A DNA stretch of 34,480 nucleotides, from contig JACADW010000118.1 in NCBI GenBank assembly GCA_013388445.1, positions 1-34,480 on the forward strand, read 5' to 3'. Origin of the DNA: Acidobacteriota bacterium (GTDB taxonomy: Bacteria; Acidobacteriota; UBA6911). Positions 1 through 9,617 of this stretch are shown here, piece after piece. Position 1 is the stretch's first letter, and every line of letters starts with the position of its first letter. The notes beneath the pieces are model-generated. The model saw only the letters and a program-made list of their open reading frames with translations, was not told the origin of the DNA and did no database searches. The position numbers and the translations under genes were made by a program.

Positions 1-687
1 AGTCCCGGCGAGTCCCCACGGGAGTATCTGGCTTCGATGGGCATCTACGTGTTCTCCAAGGAGCTGCTCGTCAGGCTGCTGTCGGAGAGTGGTGCCGTGG
101 ATTTCGGCAAGGAACTGATCCCCGAGTCGGTGCGGAAATACAGAGTGAACGCCTACGTCTACCGGGGATACTGGACCGATATCGGGACCATACGCTCCTT
201 CTACGAAGCCAACCTGGGCCTGACGGTGTCCCTCCCTCAGTTCAACTTTTACAGCGCCGTCGCCCCGGTCTATACCCACCCGCGCAATCTCTCGGGATCG
301 AAGCTGAACAACTGCAGCGTCCACCAGTCGATCATCACGGAAGGGTGCATACTCAACGGCGCCGACGTGAAGCACTCCATCATCGGGGTTCGCGCCCGGA
401 TCGGCGGCGGGACGACCATCAAGAACTCGATCATCATGGGCGCGGATGAGTACGAGACAACCCGGCAGATGGAAGAGAATGCCGCCAGCCGGATTCCCAA
501 CGTCGGGATCGGCAACCACTGCACAATCATCAATGCCATTATCGACAAGAACGCGAGGATCGGCGATAACGTCTCCGTCATAAACGCGCATAACTTACAG
601 GAGAAGGACGAAGACAACTATTACATACGGGACGGTATCATCGTAATTCCAAAGGGCGCGGTGGTAAGCAGCGGAACCGTCATTTGA
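1..687 (+). CDS. glgC: Glucose-1-phosphate adenylyltransferase, C-terminal part (5' end outside window)
   Basis: The reading frame is open from base 1, so only the last 228 residues are present. It begins inside the catalytic nucleotidyltransferase domain: YLASMGIYVF is the family's conserved strand, followed by DFGKELIP and YWTDIGT. From about residue 80 it becomes a left-handed beta-helix of hexapeptide-like repeats (VHQSIITEGCILNGADVKHS, IGVRARIGGG), the C-terminal domain of ADP-glucose pyrophosphorylases. The tail IVIPKGAVVSSGTVI is the usual end of the family, so the 3' end is intact. The enzyme makes ADP-glucose from ATP and glucose-1-phosphate, the committed step of bacterial glycogen synthesis, and is cytosolic. 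Allosteric regulation is known for the family, but the N-terminal effector region is not visible here. The stop codon is the first TGA of a heptamer repeat tract. Confidence 0.95.
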   Translation, partial: SPGESPREYLASMGIYVFSKELLVRLLSESGAVDFGKELIPESVRKYRVNAYVYRGYWTDIGTIRSFYEANLGLTVSLPQFNFYSAVAPVYTHPRNLSGSKLNNCSVHQSIITEGCILNGADVKHSIIGVRARIGGGTTIKNSIIMGADEYETTRQMEENAASRIPNVGIGNHCTIINAIIDKNARIGDNVSVINAHNLQEKDEDNYYIRDGIIVIPKGAVVSSGTVI

Positions 688-719
688 TTGACGAGTGACG
701 GTTGATTGAGGAATGAGGA
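685..719. repeat. Degenerate tandem heptamer tract, TTGACGA type
   Basis: Five consecutive 7-base units: TGATTGA, CGAGTGA, CGGTTGA, TTGAGGA, ATGAGGA. The tract starts with the glgC stop codon and lies just before the next gene. Bases 688-705 match 26920-26937 at 16 of 18 positions, so both tracts belong to one repeat family. Confidence 0.7.
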
Positions 720-755
720 TTGGCCGTTGTCTTCCTTGAATAGGGTTGACGCATC

Positions 756-1853
756 ATGTCCAGGGTGAAGATCGGTCTGATCGGATCGCAGTTTGCAGCG
801 GAAATCCATGCGGAAAGCCTCAAGATGGTGCCCGATGCGGAGGTCGTGGCGGTGGCCTCGCCCACGGAGAGTCACGTCAGGGCGTTTGCTTCGAAGCACG
901 CCATTCCTTACTGGTTCACGGATTACAGGAAGCTGCTCGAGATGGAAGAGATTCGCATGGTGGCGCTCTCCGTCCCGAATGACCTGCATTGCCCGATCAC
1001 TATGGCCTGTGCGTCGGCGGACAAGCATGTCGTTGTCGAAAAGCCGTTTGCGATGAACCTGCGCGAGGCCGACCTCATGATCGACGCCTGCCGGAAGGCC
1101 GGGGTCCTTTGCATGTACGCGGAGGAGCTCTGCTTCACGCCGAAGTACGTGCGCGTGAAGCAGCTCGCGGACGAAGGTGCCTTCGGCAGAGTCTACCTGG
1201 TCAAGCAGAGCGAGAAGCACGGCGGGCCCCATGCCGCCTGGTTCTGGGATGTGCGGCGAAGCGGGGGAGGCGTGACGATGGACATGGGGTGTCACGCCAT
1301 CGAATTTTTCCGCTGGTTCTACGGAAAACCGAAGGCCACATCTGTGTTCGCGGACATGGGCACGTTCGTCCACTCCGGCAGAACGAAGGGGGACGACAAC
1401 GCCACCATCATCGTTCGCTTTGAGAACGGCGCGGCAGGGCTGGCGGAGGAGAGCTGGGCCAGGGCGGGCGGAATGGACGACCGCGTGGAAGTGTTTGGAT
1501 CCGACGGGTGCGCCTATGCGAACCTCCACATGGGCAACGCCATCCAGACTTACAGCGAGAAGGGTTATGGGTACGTTGTCGAGAAGGCAACGAGTTCGAA
1601 AGGCTGGACCTACACGACCTGGGAGGAGATCTGGAACTACGGATTTCCCCAGGAAATGGCCCATTTTGTCGACTGCGTAAAAAACGGCAAGCAGCCTTTG
1701 GAGACGGGAGAGGACGGGCGGGCGGTCCTGGAGCTCGTGTGCGCGGCCTATGCATCCGCCGGTCGAGGACGCCGCATCGAGCTGCCTTTCCGGACCGATG
1801 CCGAACGTCCGATCGACCTCTGGTTGGATTCGAACACCGCTCGTCCTACTTGA
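756..1853 (+). CDS. Gfo/Idh/MocA-family NAD(P)-dependent oxidoreductase
   Basis: A 365-residue protein of typical family length. The N-terminal Rossmann region begins KIGLIGSQFAAEIHAESL. The VVVEKPFAMN segment (about residues 91-100) carries the family EKP motif, whose lysine takes part in catalysis and cofactor binding. The C-terminal half is the alpha/beta substrate domain, including GGGVTMDMGCHAIEFFRWF (about 170-188), with the conserved G-x-x-D-x-x-x-H pattern. Members oxidise or reduce sugars, inositols and related polyols, or act as dehydrogenases in sugar-derivative breakdown; the substrate cannot be read from sequence. It is cytosolic, with no signal peptide. The ATG at 756 fits the start of the Rossmann fold. 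It follows glgC on the same strand after 68 bp, so co-transcription is possible, though the heptamer tract lies between them. Confidence 0.9.
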   Translation: MSRVKIGLIGSQFAAEIHAESLKMVPDAEVVAVASPTESHVRAFASKHAIPYWFTDYRKLLEMEEIRMVALSVPNDLHCPITMACASADKHVVVEKPFAMNLREADLMIDACRKAGVLCMYAEELCFTPKYVRVKQLADEGAFGRVYLVKQSEKHGGPHAAWFWDVRRSGGGVTMDMGCHAIEFFRWFYGKPKATSVFADMGTFVHSGRTKGDDNATIIVRFENGAAGLAEESWARAGGMDDRVEVFGSDGCAYANLHMGNAIQTYSEKGYGYVVEKATSSKGWTYTTWEEIWNYGFPQEMAHFVDCVKNGKQPLETGEDGRAVLELVCAAYASAGRGRRIELPFRTDAERPIDLWLDSNTARPT

Positions 1854-1875
1854 CGCACGATCCCGAGACGCGCGC

Positions 1876-3966
1876 CTACCCTCCGGGCTGAGGAGGCGGG
1901 GAAGCCGTCAGCGCCGTCCCTGATTCTCTCGAGCCTTCCTCGCGATAGCCGAGAACCATCATCGTGATGTCGTCATGCTGAGGCGTATTGGCCGAGAAAG
2001 CCGTTATGGCCTTCTGGAGAGATGCCAGAATATCGGCAGATGAGGCCCGTGTGAGGCCGGTCAGCAATGCCCTCAGACGTTCCTCGCCGAATTCTTCGCC
2101 GGCGGTGTTGCGCGCCTCCAATGCGCCGTCCGTAAAGAGGACGAGGTGATCGCCGGGCTGGAGCGCGATCGTCCCCGATTCATACTGCGCAAACGGAAAG
2201 ATCCCCAGCACCGGGCCTCCTTCCCGCAGTTCCTCAATTGTCCCGTCGCGCCGGACGAGGAAGGGCGGATTGTGGCCGGCGTTGGTATAGGTGCAGTTGC
2301 CGTCAGGGTCGATTATGCCGAAAAAGAAGGTCACGAAGCGGTTTCCTGTGCCCCGTCGCACCAGATACGTGTTCACATTCGACATCAGCGCGGGGACAGG
2401 CAGGTTGAAGAGCATCTGGGCTGAGAAGATTCCCTGGATCATCGACGCCAGGAGCGAGGCGGCGATTCCCTTTCCCGACACGTCTCCCAGGGCGAATCCG
2501 AACCTCCCTCCCTCCAATTCGAAATAGTCGAAGTAGTCGCCGCCCACTTCGCGGCAGGGGAGGTTCTGGCTGTAAGCACAGACGTGAGGCAGGACCTTGG
2601 CGGATCCTGGCAACAGCGCCTGCTGGATCTCGCGGGCGATGGCCAACTCCTCGTCCAGCTTCCGCTTCTCCTGCGATTCACGATAGAGCCTGGCATTGTA
2701 GATGGCGATTGCTGCTTCCGAGGCGAGAGTCTCCAGCGCGTCGATCTGGGTGTTGGAGAGAACCGAGCCGATCCGCTGGCTGTCGACATACAGTACGCCG
2801 ATGGTTTCCATCCGTCCGATTCCTGACATGCTTCCGGTGTCATGAAAGGTCAGATAGCGCAGCGGCACGCAGAAGATGCTGCGCAGTCCCAGCCTGCGCG
2901 TGGAGCTGTGGTCCTCCGACCCGTCGCCTACATCCAGGTCGTTTATGACGATTCGCGTTCCAGTCCTGAACACCTCGTCCGGGACGCGCCTGCTGGTTTG
3001 GAATGAAGAACCGTCGAGCGGACGCTTGTAACTGTTCCGGGCGCAGCGGAATTTCAGGTCTCCATTTCCCTCTTTGAGCATGATGAAACCGCGTTCAGCG
3101 CCGGTGAGTTCTATGGCGGTGTCGACGACAAGCGAAAGGAGATCATCGAGCAAGGGGATAGAGCTGAGAGCCCGGATCGTGGCCAGAAGCATCCCGATCT
3201 CGCGGAAACCGCTGACCGAAAAGCCGACTTCGGACCTGGAGACCGACGGACCCAACAGTGTCTGCAGAAGGTCTCCCTGGCGGAAAGTCAGCGTCTGCCC
3301 CTGCGGGCCTCCCAGCTGTATCCGGTCTCCGTTTTCCAGCCGGGCACGCTCGACTCGCATCCCGTTGAGGTAGGTCCCGTGTTTGCTGCCGAGATCCTGG
3401 ACGAAGTAGTTGCCGTCCTCGACCTGTATCTCAGCCTGGGAGCGGGAGATGTTCATGTAACTGAATGCCAGGTCGCAGTTCGAGCTGCGCCCGATCGTCA
3501 GCTTGGGCGGCCGGATCGTCGTCCACTTTTCCTTCCCGGTCTCGTCGAGATAGTGAAGCCGGGCTTCTCCGGGGCTCATCGAGGGAAGGGTTTGCACGGG
3601 CACGTGCCTTGCCGCCTCCTTGAGGCTGGAATCCAGCATCCGGGGAGTGAGAGGTTCAAAGATGACATCCGTCGCCCCGGCATGCCAGGCCTCCCGGATC
3701 AGCTCCGGGGAGGGGTGACTGCAGATCAGGACCACAGGGGTCGCGGGGCGGAGAGCGCTGAGCCGACGCAAGTCCTCCGTCGGGCCACTGGAGGCAGCGG
3801 GCCGCAAGTAGATCACGTCGAGCTGCGGGTTTCTGAGGATTTCGCCTGGTTCGTCAACAGAGGAGGCGGTGACGACCCTGTGCCCGCATTCAGTGAGGTA
3901 CTTCGAAGCGCTGCTCTGGCCATGTTCGCTCAGTCCCAGCAGCAGTATTGAATAACTCGTAGGCAT
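1876..3966 (-). CDS. Pseudo-receiver / FHA / GAF / SpoIIE-type PP2C protein phosphatase
   Basis: A 696-residue signalling protein. Residues 1-125 resemble a receiver fold, but the phosphorylation site reads DVIYLRP, with Arg at the usual Asp position, and the late conserved Lys region reads FEPLTP, so it is probably not phosphorylated. An FHA domain follows (LTIGRSSNCDLAF to HGTYLNGMRVE, about 150-230), which would bind phosphothreonine. Then comes a GAF domain (about 255-425; LTGAERGFIMLKEG). A linker (LDEELAIAREIQQALLPG) leads to a SpoIIE-like phosphatase domain (about 455-675) with metal-binding motifs EVGGDYFDYF, GDVSGKG and DDITMMVLG. Such proteins dephosphorylate anti-sigma-factor antagonists or kinase targets. 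The ATG at 3966 starts cleanly with MPTSYSILLLG. It diverges from nfo, with 43 bp between their starts. It ends in TAG with no obvious terminator. Confidence 0.9.
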   Translation of the reverse strand: MPTSYSILLLGLSEHGQSSASKYLTECGHRVVTASSVDEPGEILRNPQLDVIYLRPAASSGPTEDLRRLSALRPATPVVLICSHPSPELIREAWHAGATDVIFEPLTPRMLDSSLKEAARHVPVQTLPSMSPGEARLHYLDETGKEKWTTIRPPKLTIGRSSNCDLAFSYMNISRSQAEIQVEDGNYFVQDLGSKHGTYLNGMRVERARLENGDRIQLGGPQGQTLTFRQGDLLQTLLGPSVSRSEVGFSVSGFREIGMLLATIRALSSIPLLDDLLSLVVDTAIELTGAERGFIMLKEGNGDLKFRCARNSYKRPLDGSSFQTSRRVPDEVFRTGTRIVINDLDVGDGSEDHSSTRRLGLRSIFCVPLRYLTFHDTGSMSGIGRMETIGVLYVDSQRIGSVLSNTQIDALETLASEAAIAIYNARLYRESQEKRKLDEELAIAREIQQALLPGSAKVLPHVCAYSQNLPCREVGGDYFDYFELEGGRFGFALGDVSGKGIAASLLASMIQGIFSAQMLFNLPVPALMSNVNTYLVRRGTGNRFVTFFFGIIDPDGNCTYTNAGHNPPFLVRRDGTIEELREGGPVLGIFPFAQYESGTIALQPGDHLVLFTDGALEARNTAGEEFGEERLRALLTGLTRASSADILASLQKAITAFSANTPQHDDITMMVLGYREEGSRESGTALTASPPPQPGG

Positions 3967-4009
3967 GATGTTGCCTTTGGCAAGATGATAACATGGCCCG
4001 TATCAAATC

Positions 4010-4864
4010 ATGCGACGCGAATTACTCGTTGGAGCTCACATGTCCATTGCCGGCGGAATCCACCTTGCGTTCGATCGCGGCCAAGCCGCCGGCTGCCGCA
4101 CCATGCAGATCTTTCTCAAAAACAGTACCCAGTGGAATGGGAGGGAACTGGCGGAGGAGGACCGGGTGCTGTTTCGTGCGGCGCAAGTCCGTACCGGCAT
4201 CGGACCGGTCGTGGCCCACAACAGCTATCTGATCAACCTGGCGTCGCCCGAGCCCGGACTGCTCGGAAAATCCCTCGACGCCTTCATCGGGGAGATGGAG
4301 CGGGCGCGCTTCCTCGGCATCCCCTGTGTTGTGCTGCATCCGGGCTCTCATATGGGCGATGGGGAGAAGAGGGCGATCTTGCGTGTGGCCAAGGCACTCA
4401 ATCGCGCGCTATGCGAGGTGGAGCCGCCCGTTGGTATTTTGCTGGAGAACACGGCAGGGCAGGGCACATCCGTCGGCCACCGCATGGAGCATCTCGCCGC
4501 CGTTCTGGACAAGATCCGCCAATCCGACCGGGTCGGTGTCTGCATCGACACCTGCCACCTGTTCGCTGCCGGCTATGACATCCGCACTGGCGAAGACTAT
4601 GAGACGACGATGTCCGAAATCGGTCGTCTCATCGGTCTTGACCGGATTCGGGCTTTTCACGTCAACGACTGCAAGAAACCTTTGGGCTCCCGGGTGGATC
4701 GTCATTACCACATCGGCAAGGGGCTGATGGGCCGCGAGGCTTTCCGGCTCCTGGTCAACGACCGGCGCTTCGTGAACATCCCGAAAATCCTGGAGACTCC
4801 CAAGGGCGAGAGCCTGAAGCTAGACAGGATGAATCTCGCGACTCTGCGCCGCCTGGTCGGCTGA
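4010..4864 (+). CDS. nfo: Deoxyribonuclease IV (endonuclease IV, AP endonuclease)
   Basis: A 284-residue TIM-barrel enzyme matching the family in length. It begins RRELLVGAHMSIAGGIHLAF, the typical N-terminus. The trinuclear zinc ligands lie in GAHMSIAGG, VVLHPGSHMGDG (about 106-117), LLENTAGQG (about 145-153), CIDTCHLFAAGYD (about 178-190), AFHVNDCKKPLGSRVDRH (about 216-233) and LETPKGE near the end. It cleaves the phosphodiester bond 5' to abasic sites in base excision repair and removes 3' blocking groups. It is transcribed divergently from the phosphatase gene. An upstream in-phase start is not needed, because homologous sequence begins at this ATG. It is one of several DNA-repair genes in the window, although not clustered with the others. 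Confidence 0.95.
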   Translation: MRRELLVGAHMSIAGGIHLAFDRGQAAGCRTMQIFLKNSTQWNGRELAEEDRVLFRAAQVRTGIGPVVAHNSYLINLASPEPGLLGKSLDAFIGEMERARFLGIPCVVLHPGSHMGDGEKRAILRVAKALNRALCEVEPPVGILLENTAGQGTSVGHRMEHLAAVLDKIRQSDRVGVCIDTCHLFAAGYDIRTGEDYETTMSEIGRLIGLDRIRAFHVNDCKKPLGSRVDRHYHIGKGLMGREAFRLLVNDRRFVNIPKILETPKGESLKLDRMNLATLRRLVG

Positions 4865-4939
4865 GAAGGGAGCCATCGGATAGCAGACCGTGCACAATCG
4901 TGGCCGCCCGTAGCGAGGACATGGGCAGTGCTTGAAACC

Positions 4940-4968
4940 TTGACGTGGCGATCGCCCTTGTATAAGGT
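4940..4968 (+). promoter_or_regulatory. Putative sigma-70-type promoter of vapBC 1
   Basis: TTGACG at 4940-4945, a 17-bp spacer and TAAGGT at 4963-4968. An overlapping TATAAG lies at 4961. Transcription would begin about at the antitoxin ATG (4976), suggesting a leaderless message. The match to consensus is good at -35 and weak at -10. Confidence 0.4.
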
Positions 4969-4975
4969 ATTATCC

Positions 4976-5218
4976 ATGATTACAACAGTTACCAAGAAAA
5001 ACATGGTCACCATACCTGCTGAGGTAGGGCGGCGCTATGGCATCAAGCCAGGGTATCGCCTGGTCTGGCAGCCAGTAGAGGGCAGAGAAGAAATCCTCGT
5101 GCGGATCGTTCCCGACCGGGGCGAATCAGCACGGCGTTTGCTGGGCAAAGGGCGGCGCTTCTCGCCCGAGCGTGATGCCGTGGCCGACCTCGTGGCAGAG
5201 CGAGTTGCGGAGGGATGA
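4976..5218 (+). CDS. vapB: AbrB/MazE-type antitoxin of a VapBC module
   Basis: An 80-residue protein starting MITTVTKKNMVTIPAEVGRR. This is the swapped-hairpin SpoVT/AbrB DNA-binding fold: TVTKKNMVTIPAEV, then YGIKPGYRLVW. The C-terminal half (RLLGKGRRFSPERDAVADLV) would be the segment that wraps and inhibits the toxin. An upstream GTG at 4928 would add 16 residues, but it lies within or ahead of the predicted promoter and extends past the conserved fold, so ATG 4976 is chosen. The stop codon is 4 bp before the toxin start, the tight antitoxin-first arrangement of type II modules. Family members repress their own promoter, usually together with the toxin. Confidence 0.85.
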   Translation: MITTVTKKNMVTIPAEVGRRYGIKPGYRLVWQPVEGREEILVRIVPDRGESARRLLGKGRRFSPERDAVADLVAERVAEG

Positions 5219-5222
5219 TCTC

Positions 5223-5651
5223 GTGCGTTACGTGCTGGATACATCAGCCCTGCTCGCCCATCATCGTCAGGAATTTGGCTGGGAACGGGTCCAGGCCCTT
5301 TTTGAGGCCGAAGAGGCGGAACTGATGCTGGCGAGCGTCTCCCTGACCGAATTCGGCCGACGGCTGCACGAGCTGGGATTTGATGAAGCAGCCGTGGAAG
5401 AGACGCTTTCGGCCTACCAGCTCCTCTTTGCGGAGGTTGTGCAGGTGGATGCGGCCGTGGCACGAGCGGCCTTCGTGGTCGGCTGTCGTACGCCGCACCG
5501 GTTGCCCTTGGCGGATGCCCTCATCGCGGCGGCAGCACAGGCCAGGGAGGCCGTGCTGGTGCACCGCGACGAGCACATGCGGCAGATCCCGGCTGAGATG
5601 GTGCAGCAGCAGGATCTGGCGGCCGGACCTGCCACAATCTCAGAGGGCTGA
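5223..5651 (+). CDS. vapC: PIN-domain ribonuclease toxin, VapC family
   Basis: A 142-residue protein from a GTG start (VRYVLDTSALLAHHRQEFG). PIN acidic residues are visible: Asp in VLDTSALL (residue 6), Glu in SLTEFGRRL (about 43), Asp in LPLADALIAAAA (about 97) and a terminal Asp in VLVHRDEHM (about 115). VapC toxins are Mg2+-dependent endoribonucleases that cut tRNA or rRNA. The conserved PIN start VLDTSALL lies directly after this GTG, 4 bp from the antitoxin stop, whereas the longer open frame upstream overlaps vapB. All catalytic residues are present, so the toxin looks functional. Its 3' end overlaps by 12 bp a short opposing open frame (5640-5729). Confidence 0.85.
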   Translation: MRYVLDTSALLAHHRQEFGWERVQALFEAEEAELMLASVSLTEFGRRLHELGFDEAAVEETLSAYQLLFAEVVQVDAAVARAAFVVGCRTPHRLPLADALIAAAAQAREAVLVHRDEHMRQIPAEMVQQQDLAAGPATISEG

Positions 5652-5729
5652 ACCGGAAGGTTCCTTCACTAGGATTGCGCGCGAGTACAGCAGAAAAAAG
5701 CCACGGCGCTGCGCATTGAAGCGGTCCAT
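5640..5729 (-). CDS. Possible 29-residue small protein with a very strong ribosome binding site
   Basis: ATG at 5727-5729 on the minus strand, preceded by AAAGGAGGG (5735-5743) with AGGAGG six bases from the start. The peptide begins MDRFNAQRRGFFLLYSRAIL and ends EPSGSAL. It has a short hydrophobic stretch but is too short for a confident membrane call. It converges on vapC with a 12-bp overlap. No family is recognised. It could be a start-site remnant of a lost gene rather than a working small protein. Confidence 0.3.
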   Translation of the reverse strand: MDRFNAQRRGFFLLYSRAILVKEPSGSAL

Positions 5730-6363
5730 CAGGACCCTCCTTTCGCCAAACCACCCCGGGGACCTGCCGTCTTGCGGGCGGCAGTTGTTCGGTGGTCCCT
5801 GCAGGGAGGCAGCCATTATACGATCGCGCCCGGTTCGGAGTCTGACAGGACTTGATCCGCCACGCCGTCACCAGGAACTTGAACGAGCTTATCCCACCCA
5901 TCGTTGGGTACGCACGGATACAACGGTTTCTTCGGTTTTCGTTTTTCCAGGAGGCCCAGATGCTCTTCGAATGCCATCGTGTGACCTGGGAGGCATGCTT
6001 TCGAAGCGAACCCAGCAGGTGAAGACACAATGATGAATGGGCGCAAGCTGTCCCGCCGCCAAGATAGCCGGGTTGGTGCTCGCGGACAGGGCCTCCGGGT
6101 TCTTCCGGGTGTCGTCCGGGCTGGCTGCATCGCCGGGCCTGGACGTTCTCGTTGTGGGTTCAGTGCCGCGTTGCCCGGGTCGAAGCGGCATGGTTGGGCC
6201 CCGGCGTGAGCCGATCCGGCGGCGGCGATCATCTCGGGGTACGGCCGAGTCCGTGACGTCCACCAGACCGATGTCGTAGTTCTCGCCGTCGGGTTACGGC
6301 TGCCGAGTGGTCATCCGAAACGAGATAAGACCATCCCACACAAGACCCGAATCGCGGTGGTCT
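5652..6363. other. Gene-poor stretch with structured DNA, no convincing long gene
   Basis: Apart from the opposing small ORF at its left edge, no frame in these 712 bases shows a recognisable protein. Nested inverted repeats lie at 5750-5799: GGGACC 5759-5764 with GGTCCC 5794-5799, an inner TGCCG 5765-5769 with CGGCA 5779-5783, and a competing ACCACC 5750-5755 with GGTGGT 5791-5796. On the minus strand, broken frames around 5816-6263 give protein-like pieces that switch phase. This suggests a decayed gene of unknown type downstream of the aldo/keto reductase. Confidence 0.5.
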
Positions 6364-7281
6364 TCACGCAGCCTTTGCTCCGGCTGCGAGTGCGGCTCCC
6401 ATATTCTCGAGCGCTTCATCGACCTCGGCGGTGCCGGCGAAACCGATGGTCACGGCGTCCACAAAACCGCATTGCATGGCGTATTGCATGGCACGAACCC
6501 GGTCTTCCCGCCTCGTGAAATCCCCGTTGCCGACAAGCTTCATGCCAAGGATCCCTCGTCCCATCCCTTTCATGGTCTTCAGTTCCCGGCCCACGAGGTC
6601 CATGTTCCCCTCTGAGTCATCCGGGGATTCGCCATCGACGGCATGCCCCTGGGGATTCACCCTGGCCAATTGCACATCAGCCCAGGGCACCTTAGCCGCC
6701 TGGCGCAGCGCCGGCAGGCCGTGGCATGACATCCCCTTCAGCCGGATGATCTTTCGTTCTTTGGCCGTGTCGAAAGCCTCCATCATCGGCTTAAGATCCT
6801 GCGGCCAACTGGGCTGCATGGTGCAATGGATGAGCAGGCAGTCCAGGTATTCCACACCCAGTTCGCGGCGGTAGCGGTCCAGCGCGGCCATAGGGTTCTT
6901 TATATTCTCCGGGCTCCACCACATCTTGCTCAGAATGAAGAGCTTCTCGCGGGGAATTCCCCGGATGGCCTCCTTGACATACGTGTGAGTCCCGTATCCG
7001 TCGGCGGTGTCGATATAGGTAACGCCCCGGTCGTAGGCATAGCGGAAGAGCCGGCTGAATCCTTCCCGTCCCAGGTCCCGCTGGACTTGTCCGGAATTTG
7101 TGCCGGTCCCGAACCCGAGCCGGCAGAGCCTGACGCCCGACTTGCCGAGCGTGACAAGGTCCGGCGTGAAACCCTTGGGAGCAGCAGATATGAGGTCCTG
7201 CCAGGGGGTGATCATGGCGCCGGCAAGGAGAGCACCGGTGCTGCGGAAAAATTGACGTCGGTTGATATTCGGTTCCCTCAT
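6364..7281 (-). CDS. Tat-exported aldo/keto reductase
   Basis: A 305-residue protein. The N-terminus carries a twin-arginine signal (NRRQFFRSTGALLAGAMI), so export across the inner membrane in folded form is likely. The rest is an aldo/keto-reductase TIM barrel: LGKSGVRLCRLGFGTGTNSG, then YIDTADGYGTHTYVKEAI, where Asp and Tyr are catalytic-tetrad positions. The tetrad Lys region is LFILSKMWW, and the usual His position is near LDCLLIHCTMQ. It ends within GFVDAVTIGFAGTAEVDEAL. Members reduce carbonyls with NADPH, but many Tat-signal versions in acidobacteria and planctomycetes have unknown substrates and lack clear C-terminal cofactor contacts. The ATG at 7281 directly precedes the signal, with GGGGAAAG upstream as a possible ribosome binding site. 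It appears monocistronic. Confidence 0.85.
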   Translation of the reverse strand: MREPNINRRQFFRSTGALLAGAMITPWQDLISAAPKGFTPDLVTLGKSGVRLCRLGFGTGTNSGQVQRDLGREGFSRLFRYAYDRGVTYIDTADGYGTHTYVKEAIRGIPREKLFILSKMWWSPENIKNPMAALDRYRRELGVEYLDCLLIHCTMQPSWPQDLKPMMEAFDTAKERKIIRLKGMSCHGLPALRQAAKVPWADVQLARVNPQGHAVDGESPDDSEGNMDLVGRELKTMKGMGRGILGMKLVGNGDFTRREDRVRAMQYAMQCGFVDAVTIGFAGTAEVDEALENMGAALAAGAKAA

Positions 7282-7518
7282 AGACTTTCCCCACGAAAAT
7301 GGTTTCAGGCTGCTATTTCGCCAGTGTTACAGAGAGGTCTTGCTGAGGCCGGTGGGCGAGATCGGGCGGTCGATCGCGGCCGATCAGGAGACCTCTCTTC
7401 TTTCTCAGACTCGCCCGTTGTGGTCACAATATCCGGTTATCCGGTCATAGTCCAGGCCCTTCAGGCGGGAAGGATATAGTCATTGCGCTTCGTGTCCCGG
7501 CATACTGTCTGCCGGTAA

Positions 7519-9167
<1,649 letters not shown>

Positions 9168-9209
9168 CTTACCGGGCGCCGCAGGGACTCCCCCTAGTGA
9201 AATGACATG

Positions 9210-9617
9210 TCAGGGCAGGAGACAGGGAATAATCTGACGACTGTGCCTCCGGTAGACGAGAAAGTCACGGTCAGTGGTCAGGAGCACGGAATCGGCTTGG
9301 ATTTCCGTCATGCGGACGAGGCAGGCATCGGCCAGGCTCATCGGCACATCGGCGTATTTGTCCATGAGTGCCAGCACCGGCTCCAACTCCGTCTCCAGGT
9401 CAAACCGCGGTGTTGCCAAGCCGCGTCCGAGCAGCGTCGCCAGTTTCGATTGTCCCCGCCGACCCAGGAGATGGAAGGCTTCCGACAATGCCGCCTCACA
9501 CGTCAGCCAGGGCTGACTCAGACGCGCGGCCTGAGCCGTGGCCCACTACCTGTGCTGATCATTGCGACTTAGGAGCGCGACGAGAAAGCCGCCGTCCACC
9601 AGAACGGTTTCTGACAT
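9210..9617 (-). pseudogene. vapC: PIN-domain toxin (VapC 2) interrupted by an in-frame TAG
   Basis: The frame opens at ATG 9615-9617 with MSETVLVDGGFLVALLSR, giving the first PIN aspartate, and would run 135 residues. TAG at 9546-9548 interrupts it after about 23 residues, just before WATAQAARLSQPWLTCEA. The remainder has the expected acidic sites: CEAALSEAF, MSLADACLVRM and LLTTDRDFLVY. Apart from the one stop the gene is complete. The toxin is therefore probably inactive, unless translation restarts downstream, which would lack the first aspartate. It overlaps the 3' end of the antitoxin gene by 59 bp in another frame. Confidence 0.75.

Noticed and set aside
621-1664. A 347-codon minus-strand frame opposite the Gfo/Idh/MocA gene
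   Set aside because: The sense strand has a full oxidoreductase; the antisense frame has no family features.
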